Positions 1-10,712 of a DNA stretch of 64,000 nucleotides are shown here, piece after piece. This DNA comes from an uncultured Octadecabacter sp. (GTDB taxonomy: Bacteria > Pseudomonadota > Alphaproteobacteria > Rhodobacterales > Rhodobacteraceae), in NCBI GenBank assembly GCA_937891785.1, contig CALAGN010000040.1, positions 62,001 to 126,000 on the forward strand, given 5' to 3'. Both the position numbers and the translations under genes were made by a program. The notes under the pieces were generated by a model. The model did not search any database, was not told where the DNA came from, and saw only the letters and a list, made by a program, of their open reading frames with translations. Within the stretch, counting starts at the first letter, position 1. Each line of letters opens with the position of its first letter.

Positions 1-1
1 C

Positions 2-292
2 CAGCTGGGTGACTTCATCGAGGATAAGAACGCGGTTCTGCCGCTGGATTCCGCGATTCAAGAAAACCTGAAAGAAACCACAACACGGGTTCTGGCATCA
101 CTGACGCCGCGCGAAGAACGTGTGCTGAGGATGCGGTTTGGCATCGGCATGAACACCGATCATACGCTGGAAGAAGTTGGTCAGCAGTTTAGCGTGACCC
201 GCGAACGGATTCGCCAAATCGAAGCCAAGGCGTTGCGGAAACTGAAACACCCCAGCCGGTCGCGCAAGCTGCGCAGCTTCCTGGATCAGTGA
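2..292 (+). CDS. rpoD: RNA polymerase sigma factor RpoD, C-terminal part (5' end outside window)
   Basis: Frame 2 reads [49 protein letters not shown]...[32 protein letters not shown], a sigma-70 region 4 signature. Confidence 0.95.
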   Translation, partial: QLGDFIEDKNAVLPLDSAIQENLKETTTRVLASLTPREERVLRMRFGIGMNTDHTLEEVGQQFSVTRERIRQIEAKALRKLKHPSRSRKLRSFLDQ

Positions 293-298
293 TAAATG

Positions 299-320
299 CG
301 GGCGCTTGGGCGCCCGTTTT
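299..320 (+). terminator. Rho-independent terminator after rpoD
   Basis: CGGGCGC-TTGG-GCGCCCG-TTTT directly after the rpoD stop codon. Confidence 0.85.
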
Positions 321-398
321 CACATCACGCCGACGACGCTCCGCGTTCGGGGCAGCCGGTCACACCGCGCAGCACTAAAGCGCGCGCGGCATAGCCTG

Positions 399-1976
399 CT
401 ACCCAAGCCCATCGGGGTAGAACCGGGCCAGCTCGGATTTGAGCGGCCCAAGGTGTTTGTCATAACGCCGCCAGCGCTGCACGGATGTTTGATAGACTGG
501 CTGGCGCACCTGCCACACCGACAAGGTCCGCGCGCGCTTTTCTGAATTCTGAAAATCAAGGCAGGCCGGATCCCAGTCCAATCCGAGAAAATCAATAACC
601 CGACGTGCAGTGCCTTCGGTATCGGCCACGGTATCTTCGTAAGCGACGTCCATGATCTTAATTGGCAGCACCGTCGCCCAGTGTTTCATAAGCTTGTCAT
701 AGGCGCAGTAATAGCGGCCAAGGTTGCCTAAATCGCGGGTGTAGCTGTGCCATGGTCCCAAGGGCTGCATGTAGCAAGACACGCAGTTGTCCATCGGATC
801 GCGGCGCGCATGCAACACACGACCCTTTGGGAACATCCGTGCAAAAAGTCCAAGTAATTCAAAGTTATGCAGCTTCTTGTCGACAATGCGTTTGGCATCA
901 GGGGCGGCACTGCGTATTTCGTGCAAGTATTTCTGGGCCAGAATTTCGGTGTCTTTTTGGGTCATGTTTTTGATCATGTGCACAAGTGCTGCACCGTTAT
1001 GTTCGGGCAGCTTGAGATCACGCATCATGTTGCTAAGGGCGGCACTTTCGCCGACGCCTGCAACTTCGGAATGTGAGGTCAGAACCTGTTCCAACAATGT
1101 GCTGCCGGATCGCGGCATTCCGACGATCAGGACAGGTGTTTCGTCATTTGATCCGCCGCCACCGAAATAGTCGGCCCGCGTGATATTGCTGCATTGGGCA
1201 TCAACAAACCCTTGATACCCTTGGGCGTTGTGCAGCACGGTTTCTTCGGCTTTGGCCCGCGCGAACAGATCAAACGCTTCGTCATAGGCAGCCATGTCAT
1301 CGCGTGCCTTTGCAAGCATCGCCAGTGCCTTGGTCCGGTCGCCCTTCTTTAGGTCTTGCAGGTTTGCCACGATCTTGTCGCGCAAGTGCTGATAGATCGG
1401 ATCGTCCTCGTGCATCTTGCCGGTCAGGCTGTAAATGCTGTGCAATTGCAGATTGTCCGGCTCATCGGCGAAAATCTCGCGGCACATGATTTGTGCATCG
1501 TCCATGCGACCGGCGGCGCGCAGCACCGTCGCCAGTTGCAAGCGTGATTGCAGATGATTGGGGCGAATTGCGAGTGCGGCTTGAACGGCGGCGATTGCAT
1601 CGTCGTGGCGATCCATCTGATAATAGATGGTTGAGGCAACATAAAGCACATCCGGTTTGCGCGGCGCAAAGGCCATGGCGCGCTTCAGGTGCTTCAGGGC
1701 CGTTTCAAAGCGTTTGATGTTGCAGGCCGCCTCGGCCGCCTCAAGATGCGCGCGCACGGATTTGGGTATGATCTTTAGCGCGCGTTCTGCTGCGGTCAGC
1801 GCTTGTGGAAAATCATGGGTGACACGGTTGTGCAATTGCGCCAGCGCAACCCAAACGGCTTCGTCCTTGGGGCGTCGCTTTGCCTCTGCCTCAAGCAGGT
1901 GCATCGCATCTTGCTTGCGTCCGGCACTGATCAGCGCATTCAATTGCGCCCCGACGGTGATGGGTTTGCCTGCCAT
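399..1976 (-). CDS. TPR-repeat sulfotransferase family protein
   Basis: N-terminal TPR-like repeats, then PVLIVGMPRSGSTLLEQVLTSH (PAPS-binding P-loop of sulfotransferases). Start set at MAGKPITV. Confidence 0.85.
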   Translation of the reverse strand: MAGKPITVGAQLNALISAGRKQDAMHLLEAEAKRRPKDEAVWVALAQLHNRVTHDFPQALTAAERALKIIPKSVRAHLEAAEAACNIKRFETALKHLKRAMAFAPRKPDVLYVASTIYYQMDRHDDAIAAVQAALAIRPNHLQSRLQLATVLRAAGRMDDAQIMCREIFADEPDNLQLHSIYSLTGKMHEDDPIYQHLRDKIVANLQDLKKGDRTKALAMLAKARDDMAAYDEAFDLFARAKAEETVLHNAQGYQGFVDAQCSNITRADYFGGGGSNDETPVLIVGMPRSGSTLLEQVLTSHSEVAGVGESAALSNMMRDLKLPEHNGAALVHMIKNMTQKDTEILAQKYLHEIRSAAPDAKRIVDKKLHNFELLGLFARMFPKGRVLHARRDPMDNCVSCYMQPLGPWHSYTRDLGNLGRYYCAYDKLMKHWATVLPIKIMDVAYEDTVADTEGTARRVIDFLGLDWDPACLDFQNSEKRARTLSVWQVRQPVYQTSVQRWRRYDKHLGPLKSELARFYPDGLG

Positions 1977-2124
1977 TGCGGCCTCCTGCGTTGGTTGGGT
2001 TCTGAAAACCATGTCTGGGCGCTGCAATCAAGGCGCAGCCGTGGTGTGGCGGCGGATTTGCCTTTTCCAGCACGGCCATGCGCACCATACTTGGGCCAAT
2101 GCCGCCCAGATATTAGGATAGAAC

Positions 2125-3720
2125 ATGCCGCTTTCAGATGCCCAAACCAGCGCAATTGCCCATGTTCAGGGGGCTGCTGTCGATCTGTCAAAAGACTGCG
2201 CCACGATCTTTTCTTATGGCGAAACCGCGTGGCGGGAATACCGCTCAGCGGCGTGGTATGTCGCGAAATTGCGCGCCGAAGGGTTCAGCGTCGAAGAAGG
2301 TAGCGGCGGGATGCCAACGGCGTTTTGTGCGCAGTGGTCCAACGGGGATGGCCCGGTGGTGGGGATGTATGCGGAATATGATGCGGTGCCCGCGAACTGT
2401 CAGGCGGCAGGGGTTGAACGCGCCCCGCGTGATGGTTTGGGATTTGCAGCAGGCGGGCATACCGATCCTCATAGCGCACTTGGGATGTCGGGCCTTGGCG
2501 GGTTGCTGGCGACCAAGGCGGCGATGGAAAAACACGGGATTAAAGGCGGGCTGCGGTTCACCGGCGAACCGGCTGAAAAAGTCCGTGGCTCCAAGCCTAT
2601 TCACGCCGCCAAGGGATACTATGACGGGTTGGCGGGGATGCTGTCGTTCCATCCGTTTTATATGCTACCGATGTGCAATACCGTGCGCTGGGACACGCAT
2701 TGTGGCGCGGCTTATTCGATGATCTATCGGTTTGTCTGCGAAACGCCAGAAAGCTGGGGCGCGCAGGACGGGCCTAATGCGCCCTTTGGGGGCGACTCAT
2801 GTGCGCCCCTTGGCGGCGACACCCCGATCCCGCAAAGTCATAGCGACGTGCGCGCGCCGGGCGCCAATGATGCGCTGGTGATGATGTATCAATCGGCGCG
2901 GTTTTTGCGGGACTCCATGCTGTCGCATCAAGGCGGCTGGTCGATTTCCGAGTCGATCCTGTCAACGGGGCAAGCGACGGCAGATAACCTGCCCGCGACT
3001 TTGGCCGACATTCAATACATGATGCGCGTTCCGACGATAGCCATGGCTGAACGGGTGAGCGCGCAACTGGATAGCTTGGCCGAGGCCGCGGCGGCCGCCA
3101 CAGGCTGTCGGGTTGAGCGCCACTGGGTCTGCAAATCACGCCACGGGCTGGCCAATCACGCGATGGCGGGGCTGGTGTGGGAGCAAATTCAAGCGGTTGG
3201 CGCGCCTGTTTGGGACGCGGCGGCCAAAGACGTGATGCGCAAAGTGCAGGAAAACTGCGGCGTTGCGGGAATGGACGACCCGATCCTGCTTGCTTGCGAA
3301 ACGTTGATTGATCCGCAAGAGGCCGAGGCGATATTGCGGCGCGATCTCGCGCCCAGCCAGCTGAATTCTACGTCCGACGATTACACCGATATGACATGGC
3401 ACGCGCCAACTGCGCGGTTCTATATCGCACGTCCTGCCTTGCGCGGCGGCCCATATCCGGCGTGGGCGATGAACGCGCTGGGTGGTATTCCCGCAACGAT
3501 TGATCCGATGGTGCAGGTGGCGGCCAAGGTGCTGGCATGTTCGGCGCTGCGCTTACTTGAAGACGGCGATGCGCGCGCGTCGACCATGGAGGAATTCACT
3601 CGTCGCAAGACGCAAGACGACACACCGCCGCTGTGTGATTATGACCCGCCCATCAATTTCAAATGGCCCGAATATGTGGAGACAGCGCGCGGGTTTGACT
3701 GGCATATTCCAAGAGGTTGA
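2125..3720 (+). CDS. M20-family amidohydrolase (AbgB-like, p-aminobenzoyl-glutamate hydrolase subunit B family)
   Basis: 531 aa; GMYAEYDAVP, GGHTDPHSALGMSG, FTGEPAEKVRGSK, SDDYTDMTWHAPT motifs of M20 dimetal amidohydrolases. Confidence 0.8.
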   Translation: MPLSDAQTSAIAHVQGAAVDLSKDCATIFSYGETAWREYRSAAWYVAKLRAEGFSVEEGSGGMPTAFCAQWSNGDGPVVGMYAEYDAVPANCQAAGVERAPRDGLGFAAGGHTDPHSALGMSGLGGLLATKAAMEKHGIKGGLRFTGEPAEKVRGSKPIHAAKGYYDGLAGMLSFHPFYMLPMCNTVRWDTHCGAAYSMIYRFVCETPESWGAQDGPNAPFGGDSCAPLGGDTPIPQSHSDVRAPGANDALVMMYQSARFLRDSMLSHQGGWSISESILSTGQATADNLPATLADIQYMMRVPTIAMAERVSAQLDSLAEAAAAATGCRVERHWVCKSRHGLANHAMAGLVWEQIQAVGAPVWDAAAKDVMRKVQENCGVAGMDDPILLACETLIDPQEAEAILRRDLAPSQLNSTSDDYTDMTWHAPTARFYIARPALRGGPYPAWAMNALGGIPATIDPMVQVAAKVLACSALRLLEDGDARASTMEEFTRRKTQDDTPPLCDYDPPINFKWPEYVETARGFDWHIPRG

Positions 3721-3726
3721 AGTTGT

Positions 3727-4239
3727 ATGCGTTGCTTTGTGACACTTGCGGTGATCGTTTGCGGGGCTGGCGCGCAGGCACGGTGTATGGGCGAAGACCA
3801 TGTGTTCATGTCCTGCACTGTTGACGGTGGCGCAAAGCTCTTGTCGGTTTGTATCGACGACGGGGTTACGACCTATGCTTAAGGCCTTTTGGGGCAGCTG
3901 CCTGACCTGTCAATTTCCACCCAGATGGCTGATCTGGACTATACGCCCTGGCCCGGCTACGGCGGCTCTATCTGGGAGGAGGTTCGGTTTTACAACAATC
4001 AATACAACTACTTGGTTTTTTCTGCCGTTGACCGGAGCGGCCCTGTGGATGCGAATGGTGACATTATAATCCAAGAGCGCGGCGGGGTGATCGTTTTCCA
4101 AGGGGATACATCACTTGCGGTCTTGAACCGCGACGCCGATAGCTTGGACTTTCCGTGGACAGATGCGCTGTCACAGGGCAAGGCCACAGCCGGTTTGCAT
4201 TGGAATATGCACGCCGGACGCTGGCAGCCTAATCAGTGA
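3727..4239 (+). pseudogene. Small secreted protein gene interrupted by an in-frame TAA
   Basis: Reading frame 1 runs MRCFVTLAVIVCGAGAQARCMGEDHVFMSCTVDGGAKLLSVCIDDGVTTYA-TAA(3880-3882)-GLLGQLPDLSISTQMADLDYTPWPG...WQPNQ*. Same frame on both sides of the stop. Confidence 0.65.
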
Positions 4240-4375
4240 AGTGAATCCCAAAGGTCACGCCTATGGCCCATCATATAGAGGCAGCAATTGCGTACTACCC
4301 AATACCTGCCAAAGCCCCTATAGTGGTCGCGATTAAATGGGGCAAAGACCCCAGAGGCAGAGACGAGGACAGGAT

Positions 4376-4843
4376 ATGCGTTGCCCCTTTTGCGGAAACG
4401 TCGACACTCAAGTAAAAGATTCACGCCCCGCTGAGGATCACGTTGCGATCCGGCGTCGGCGTTCTTGCCCCGCTTGCGGCGGGCGGTTTACCACTTATGA
4501 ACGTGTGCAATTGCGCGATCTTGTGGTGATCAAAACCAACGGACGGCGCGAAGACTTCGACCGTGACAAGCTGGAACGCTCGGTGCGGATTTCACTGCAA
4601 AAACGCCCCATCGAACCAGAACGCATGGATCAGATGATCAGCGGTATCGTCCGTCGTCTGGAAAGCATGGGCGAAACCGATATTCCGTCAGGGACAATCG
4701 GCGAGATCGTGATGGAAAGCCTCGCGCGGATTGACACGGTTGCTTATGTGCGTTTTGCCAGTGTTTACAAGAACTTCCAAGCGGCAGACGACTTTGACAA
4801 ATTTGTCAGCGAACTGCGCCCCGGCGCAAAACCAGAAGAGTGA
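4376..4843 (+). CDS. nrdR: Transcriptional repressor NrdR
   Basis: [45 protein letters not shown]: NrdR zinc ribbon + ATP cone. Start moved to MRCPFC. Confidence 0.95.
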   Translation: MRCPFCGNVDTQVKDSRPAEDHVAIRRRRSCPACGGRFTTYERVQLRDLVVIKTNGRREDFDRDKLERSVRISLQKRPIEPERMDQMISGIVRRLESMGETDIPSGTIGEIVMESLARIDTVAYVRFASVYKNFQAADDFDKFVSELRPGAKPEE

Positions 4844-5928
4844 CCGGCGCGGCTGACGCCCGTTTCATGGCGCTTGCCCTGACGTTGGGGCGGCGCGGCA
4901 TGGGGCGCGTCTGGCCTAATCCCGCCGTGGGCTGTGTGATCGTTTCGGAGAGCCGCGTCATTGGGCGCGGCTGGACGGCGGATGGCGGTCGCCCGCATGC
5001 CGAAACGCAGGCATTGGCGCAAGCGGGGAGCGCTGCACGCGGGGCCACGGCATACGTGACGCTCGAACCCTGTTCCCATCATGGCAAAACGCCGCCCTGT
5101 GCGGATGCGCTGATCGCGGCGGGTGTTGCGCGTGTGGTGATTGCCACAGGCGACCCTGATGCGCGCGTTTCGGGGCAGGGGATTGCCAATCTAAGGTCGG
5201 CAGGGATCGCCGTGACGACAGGTGTTTGCGAGGCTTCAGCACGGATTGATCATGCAGGGTTTTTGTTGCGTGTTACCGCGAGCCGCCCCTTTTTGACCCT
5301 TAAACTCGCATCAAGTTTTGACGGGCGCATTGCCACGGCTAAAGGCGAAAGCCAGTGGATCACGGGGCCACAGGCGCGCCGTGCGGTGCATGCCATGCGC
5401 GCGTTTCATGACGCCGTGATGATCGGCGCGGGTACGGCGCGGGCCGATGATCCGACACTGACAGTTCGCGACATGGGCGTGACCCGCCAGCCAGTGCGGG
5501 TGGTGGTATCGCGCAAGCTGGATCTACCAAATGATTGCGCGCTGGTGCGCAGCTTGGATGTAGCACCACTGTGGCTTTGCCATGGGCCTGATGCCAGTGA
5601 CGCGGAAGTGGACGCGTGGGAAAAACGCGGGGCGCGGTTGATCGAATGCAGCGCGCAGGTGCAGGCCGATGATGTGATGACGCAACTGGCCGCCGCGGGC
5701 CTGACCCGTGTGTTGTGCGAAGGCGGTGGCAGTTTGGCGGCGTCGCTATTGCAGGCCGACGTTGTGGACCGGCTTGTCGGGTTTAGCGCGGGGCTCGCGC
5801 TTGGGGCCGAAGGCACGCCCGCGATCGGGGCGATGGGGCTGGAAAAGCTGGCAGATACGCCGCGATTTTCACTGAGCAATCATACCCGCGTCGGCGATGA
5901 CCTTATGCATATCTGGCAGCGTCGCTAA
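4840..5928 (+). CDS. ribD: Bifunctional diaminohydroxyphosphoribosylaminopyrimidine deaminase / 5-amino-6-(5-phosphoribosylamino)uracil reductase
   Basis: [15 protein letters not shown]...[24 protein letters not shown] deaminase motif plus RibD reductase domain; GTGA overlap with nrdR. Confidence 0.95.
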   Translation: MTGAADARFMALALTLGRRGMGRVWPNPAVGCVIVSESRVIGRGWTADGGRPHAETQALAQAGSAARGATAYVTLEPCSHHGKTPPCADALIAAGVARVVIATGDPDARVSGQGIANLRSAGIAVTTGVCEASARIDHAGFLLRVTASRPFLTLKLASSFDGRIATAKGESQWITGPQARRAVHAMRAFHDAVMIGAGTARADDPTLTVRDMGVTRQPVRVVVSRKLDLPNDCALVRSLDVAPLWLCHGPDASDAEVDAWEKRGARLIECSAQVQADDVMTQLAAAGLTRVLCEGGGSLAASLLQADVVDRLVGFSAGLALGAEGTPAIGAMGLEKLADTPRFSLSNHTRVGDDLMHIWQRR

Positions 5929-7958
5929 CGCCATATCCACGCATAGCTGGCCAGTGCACCTTGGGCCTTGGCAAGCAGTCGATTGGCGCGGCTTGGGCGT
6001 GGCACGTCGCCACTGGACAGTCGGTCAACGACCACCTCGACGGGGCAGGGCAGCCCGGTCTTGGGATCAAAATAGCGTGGATAATCAATAAGAACTGCAT
6101 GTGCGAGGGCGGTAATGTCAGGCCGTGCGACGCGGCGGGCGATAGGTGCTGCGCGGTCGTCTGTCAGCCCCCATCCGGCGTAAAATGGCGTACCAAGACA
6201 GGTCACACGTTTGCCACGTAACAGCGCCTCAAAGCCCAAGGTGGAGGTGATCGTCCAGACCTCGTCAACCGCGTCAAGTGCTGCGATCGGGTCAGTGCGG
6301 CTCAGCACGGCATCAGCGATGTCACCCGCATCTGGAACGGCCCCGATCCGCAAGCCCGCTTCAACATCTGGGTGGGGTTTGTACAGGATCACGGCGGCGG
6401 GATTGGCGGTGCGGGCTGCCAACAGCAGGTCACGATTGCCGCGCACTTCGCCCGCGCCAAGCCGGATTGATGCGTCGTCTTCGACCTGTCCGGGAACCAG
6501 AATGCGCCGTCCGGCAGGCAGGTCTGCGGGCAGGTTTGCATTTGCGGAAAGGTTGTATTTGCTTAGTCGATCTTGCGTCAGGCGCGTGATCAGGCGGTCG
6601 GCGCGCGCGCGGGCGCTGTCTGGCAGATCGCTGCTGTCGTTGATCAGTTGTTCCAACCGGCTGGGGCCGGTCGGATCATAGTAAATCCCGATGTCGTCAC
6701 AAACCAAGCTGAGCGGTGCGACCAGATCAGCACCAAGCCCGCGCGAGCGCAAGAAACCGTCCTCGACCCGCACCGCGCCGTCATGATCTGCGGATTCGCT
6801 GGCCCAAACCATATGGCCACGCCCGTCTTTGACAGCGCGTACCACGGCGTTCACCCGATCATCGCTAAAGATAATTTTGCGCTGGCGGCCAAATGCCATC
6901 TGCAGTGGCGCGCGCTTCCAAAGGCGCATGCCGGACGCAACCCAGCCCATGTGATCTTCGCGCCATGCGCGGGACTGGGCGGCCAATGATAGGATCGCCG
7001 TTTCAAGCGAGCAAAGCTGGTCGCGATAGGGGTCATACCAAGTGGGATAGAGGATCATCGCGGCGGCAAAAAGCTGCGCGCGGGTCAGATTGCGCTGGCG
7101 TCGGTCAAGTGGTTTGCGATCGTCACTCAGGCCCCAGCCGATATAGAAGGGCTGGCCGAAAACCACCGGCTTATGGCCCATCTGGATCGCCTCGAACCCC
7201 ATTTGCGAGGACACGGTGTAGACCGCCACGGCCCCTTCGAACAATGCCCATGGCGAAATCGGGTCTTGCAGCAGCGACACGCGGTCGCCGGTATCGTCTG
7301 CTGTGAAATACCCGCTGCGATGCCCGCCTTGGGTTTCGGGGTGGGTTTTGATGACGATCCGCGCGGCTGGGTGTTCTTCTTGCGCGTAATAAAGCATCTC
7401 GCGGAAGGTATTCAGATCGGCGCCGCTTGCGGTGACGGATGCATCGCCACGGGTCTGATCGATCACCACCACATAGCCGGGATCGAGGGCAGGCGTGGCA
7501 GGATCAAAGGCGTTGTATTTGGATAGGTGCAGGCGTTTGAGGTCTGCCATGCAATCGCGCGCGCGGTTCAGCAGTGCTGTGTCATCAAGCGGGTTATCGC
7601 GCAGGATCAGTTCCAGATCGCTGGGGGTGGTGGGGTCGAAATGCACGCCGCTTTTGTCCAGATGCAGCCCGATTGGAGGTTCGCCATCACGGCCCGGCAA
7701 GACCGAGCGCAGAAAGGCATCCTCGATTCGTAGAATGGGGGCGGCGGTGCGGGTGGCGACAGCCTCGCCGCGCCCCGATGTGGGCGATTGCCCCCAAACG
7801 CCGATCATGTCGCCGTCGCGCGGTTTGCCAAGCCGGATGTCATAGCCTGCGAGTTTCAGGATGCGCCGCACGCGGATCTGGGTCAGGAAACCACCGCTAT
7901 AGACGTAAAGACGCCGCAGGGTTTCCCCCGCGGCGGCCTGTGTTTCATGATCGCTCAT
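5925..7958 (-). CDS. kpsC: Capsular polysaccharide biosynthesis protein, KpsC family (duplicated beta-Kdo transferase-type domains)
   Basis: 677 aa with two related halves (VEDGFLRSRGLGADLVAPLSLVCDDIGIYYDPTGPSRLE / IEDAFLRSVLPGRDGEPPIGLHLDKSGVHFDPTTPSDLE), typical of KpsC. Confidence 0.85.
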   Translation of the reverse strand: MSDHETQAAAGETLRRLYVYSGGFLTQIRVRRILKLAGYDIRLGKPRDGDMIGVWGQSPTSGRGEAVATRTAAPILRIEDAFLRSVLPGRDGEPPIGLHLDKSGVHFDPTTPSDLELILRDNPLDDTALLNRARDCMADLKRLHLSKYNAFDPATPALDPGYVVVIDQTRGDASVTASGADLNTFREMLYYAQEEHPAARIVIKTHPETQGGHRSGYFTADDTGDRVSLLQDPISPWALFEGAVAVYTVSSQMGFEAIQMGHKPVVFGQPFYIGWGLSDDRKPLDRRQRNLTRAQLFAAAMILYPTWYDPYRDQLCSLETAILSLAAQSRAWREDHMGWVASGMRLWKRAPLQMAFGRQRKIIFSDDRVNAVVRAVKDGRGHMVWASESADHDGAVRVEDGFLRSRGLGADLVAPLSLVCDDIGIYYDPTGPSRLEQLINDSSDLPDSARARADRLITRLTQDRLSKYNLSANANLPADLPAGRRILVPGQVEDDASIRLGAGEVRGNRDLLLAARTANPAAVILYKPHPDVEAGLRIGAVPDAGDIADAVLSRTDPIAALDAVDEVWTITSTLGFEALLRGKRVTCLGTPFYAGWGLTDDRAAPIARRVARPDITALAHAVLIDYPRYFDPKTGLPCPVEVVVDRLSSGDVPRPSRANRLLAKAQGALASYAWIWR

Positions 7959-7961
7959 GGT

Positions 7962-9098
7962 TTAGATGCCGGAAGCTAGGTCTGAGACCGCGGTAGCCGA
8001 GTTGAGAGAGCCAGTCGCGGCGGCGATTGCCTTGTTGAACTGCACGAACGGTGCCTCGGTGACGTACACGGTGTCGCCGTCACGGATCGCAAAATCACGC
8101 GCCATGAACATGCCGTTCGGGCGGGTCAGGTCCAGCACGTAAATCACGCGCTGTGTGCCGACCAGATCGTCGCGGCCAACAAGTTGACGGGCGATTTCTT
8201 CGGGTTCGTTGCGAAACACGAAAACGCCTGTCGGGTCGGCTACGGCGCTGGACAAGCCACCAACGGTTGCCAAGGCTTCGATTGCCGAAATCGTCTGGCT
8301 TCTGAAGGTTACGCGGTTCTGTGCACCCGTTGCGCCAAGGGCTGTAAAGGTGCGTGTGTCCTGTTCAACGATGATCCGGTCGCCGCCACGTAGGGCGATA
8401 TCGTGGCTAGGGTCATCGTAAAGGTCTTCGAACCAGATTGATCCCGTATGGTTGCCGCGCACAACGGTGACCTGGGCAATGCTGGGTTCGATCGAGACGC
8501 CGCCTGCACGGGCCAGCATGGCCGCTAAGGTTCGGGTCGGACGCTCGATTGCATAGACGCCTTGGCTGCCGACGGCGCCAACAATTGACACCGTTGATCC
8601 ATCACCGGCCACCCGGCGCACTTGCACCTGCGGGTCGGGGGTTTCGTCGTTCAGTTTTTCACTAATCAGACGGCGAATTGCTTCGGGGGTATTGCCCGCG
8701 GCGCGGATGCGACCGGCGTAGGGCACAAAGATAAAGCCTTCGCCGTCAACCTGCACTTCGTCAAGCACTGTGGCGTTTTGACCCTCGGGGACCAGCAAGC
8801 CGTCATCGACGTTTTCCCAGATTGTCAGGCCAAGCACGTCGCCCGGCTGGATCGTGTCTGATCCGACAAGGCCTGCGTCACTAAAGCCGGCGGAAAAGGC
8901 CAAGGCGGGGGTCACGCTTGCAATGCGATTAATCCGATCATTGACCGTTAGGATGAATGCGTCACCGTCCTCTAGCACCGAGCCAGAGAAGATTTCGTTT
9001 CTGTTTGGCCCGGAACGCGGCAAGCCACATGAGGACACAAGGCCCAACACTGCCACGATGGCCACGCCCTTGGACAGGCGCGTCGCTATGTTTTTCAC
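7962..9098 (-). CDS. Polysaccharide export lipoprotein (Wza/KpsD-like)
   Basis: Lipobox-like VLGLVSSCGLPRSGP, then PES and SLBB-like domains (IQPGDVLGLTIWENVDDGLLVPEGQ). Confidence 0.85.
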   Translation of the reverse strand: MKNIATRLSKGVAIVAVLGLVSSCGLPRSGPNRNEIFSGSVLEDGDAFILTVNDRINRIASVTPALAFSAGFSDAGLVGSDTIQPGDVLGLTIWENVDDGLLVPEGQNATVLDEVQVDGEGFIFVPYAGRIRAAGNTPEAIRRLISEKLNDETPDPQVQVRRVAGDGSTVSIVGAVGSQGVYAIERPTRTLAAMLARAGGVSIEPSIAQVTVVRGNHTGSIWFEDLYDDPSHDIALRGGDRIIVEQDTRTFTALGATGAQNRVTFRSQTISAIEALATVGGLSSAVADPTGVFVFRNEPEEIARQLVGRDDLVGTQRVIYVLDLTRPNGMFMARDFAIRDGDTVYVTEAPFVQFNKAIAAATGSLNSATAVSDLASGI

Positions 9099-9264
9099 TG
9101 CTCCGGTCTCCTCGACCTTGTTATTAACTGCCTCAGTTTTTCTTTTAATCTACTGGAATCGTGTTGCTATTGCTAGCCATAGGTCTTGTGTGTGCGGGCT
9201 TGGCAAACGCAACTGTTGCTATGCTGCCGCGCTCAGGCGGAGGTATCGCAACCCCTTGTGGGTG

Positions 9265-10551
9265 TCACGTGACGACGCGCAACTGCTGGCGCGGTGCCGC
9301 CGTTCCAGAGCGCAACGCATCATAGGGGTCTTCGGGTGCGAGCATCAAATCAACCACATGTCGCATCAGTTGACGCCGCCCACGCGACGAATAGAACCCC
9401 CCCGCGACCTGGCTCGTTTCCAGCAAGAAACGGCGGTAGTGCTTGTAGGCGCGATTGTCAGGGCGGCCGGGCTGGGCAAAGAAATCCGGCAATGGATCGG
9501 TCGAGACAAATTCGGGTTTCGCATAGACTGCCGCGCCAAACACCTTGAGCGGTATACCGCGCCACAGCACCTGTTGGGCGGCGGTGGAATTGACGGTGAC
9601 GGCGGTGCGGGCGTGGTCCAAAAGGCGGGCCAGCTTGCCGCCGCGCACGTAATGGACACGGGCTTTCACCCCATTTTCATGCGCCAACTGTCGGATTATC
9701 TTGCGCATGGGCGAGCGGCCGTTTTCCAAAGGATGCGCCTTGAAGACAAGGTGGTGATGTTGTGGCGCACCCTTGGCAAAGCCATCAATCACCAGCTCAA
9801 GGAATTCTTCCATCCGCGTAAACGGGCTGTGCATCTGGAAACTTGCATCATGTTCCAGTTGCAACAGCGCAAGGTGATAGGGAAAGCCGCCGTATTTGAT
9901 GCGGGCGGTCGCCAAGATCCGGTCCATTGCGTGCAGCGGCATCAAGACTAGGCGCTTGGTATAAAGCATGGTTTCGCGACCAACAGGTAATTCGCGGTGG
10001 CGTTTGAAATTGCGATAGTCACCATTTCGAAACATTACAAACCAATGATAAAGCGCGCCGTAGAAAATGTGCTGGCGCATGTCACCCCAATGCGCCGGGG
10101 CCTCGGGGACGTCCAGATCGGACAATTCCAGCGCGTGTTTCATCTGCGGGATCGTCATATCCATCAGGCGGGAATTGCCGTTGGTGCCACCACGTTCGTA
10201 GGTCACCCAATAAGGGCGCATGTAGCCTTCTTCAAACACATGCACAGTTAGGCCTGCAGCCTTGGCGGCCCCTACGGCCTCTGCATGGATCGGGCGGGTG
10301 TCACCATAAAGAACGATGTCAGTGATCTGTTTGTCTGCGATCAGCGCTTTGAATGTATCGGGCCAATCTTCGGCTGCGCCGCGATAGGGGATGTAGGTCG
10401 ACGGGGTAAACCAGAATGCGCGATCCCCTGCGTTAAATCCCACGCGCCACGTTTGCGCCCCCGCCGCGCGCAACATATGCGACAGCCGGTGGAAGAAGGG
10501 CCCGTGTGGCCCCTGAAGAAAGAGAAAGCGTCTGGTCGAAGTTTCCATCAT
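9265..10551 (-). CDS. kpsS: Capsule polysaccharide biosynthesis/export protein, KpsS family
   Basis: MMETSTRRFLFLQGPHGPFFHRLSHMLRAAGAQTWRVGFNAGDRAFW...FEEGYMRPYWVTYERGGTNGNS; typical KpsS. Start moved from 10641 to near 10551. Confidence 0.85.
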   Translation of the reverse strand: MMETSTRRFLFLQGPHGPFFHRLSHMLRAAGAQTWRVGFNAGDRAFWFTPSTYIPYRGAAEDWPDTFKALIADKQITDIVLYGDTRPIHAEAVGAAKAAGLTVHVFEEGYMRPYWVTYERGGTNGNSRLMDMTIPQMKHALELSDLDVPEAPAHWGDMRQHIFYGALYHWFVMFRNGDYRNFKRHRELPVGRETMLYTKRLVLMPLHAMDRILATARIKYGGFPYHLALLQLEHDASFQMHSPFTRMEEFLELVIDGFAKGAPQHHHLVFKAHPLENGRSPMRKIIRQLAHENGVKARVHYVRGGKLARLLDHARTAVTVNSTAAQQVLWRGIPLKVFGAAVYAKPEFVSTDPLPDFFAQPGRPDNRAYKHYRRFLLETSQVAGGFYSSRGRRQLMRHVVDLMLAPEDPYDALRSGTAAPRQQLRVVT

Positions 10552-10712
10552 GGTCCCGTACAGTATCCTTTGGGGTGCTGGACACTTGGTAAAGCCGATA
10601 TCTGGCAACAATATGGCGGTTTTCCGTAGGGTTGTCGCCAATTAGTTAGGGGCTATTCCTTGCTCGGGCGCGCGCAAGACGTTACGTCTGAACGCAAAGC
10701 GAAGGGGAACAG

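Noticed and set aside
8854-9951. 365-aa forward ORF
   Set aside because: Antisense to the export lipoprotein and kpsS, which have clear family signatures.
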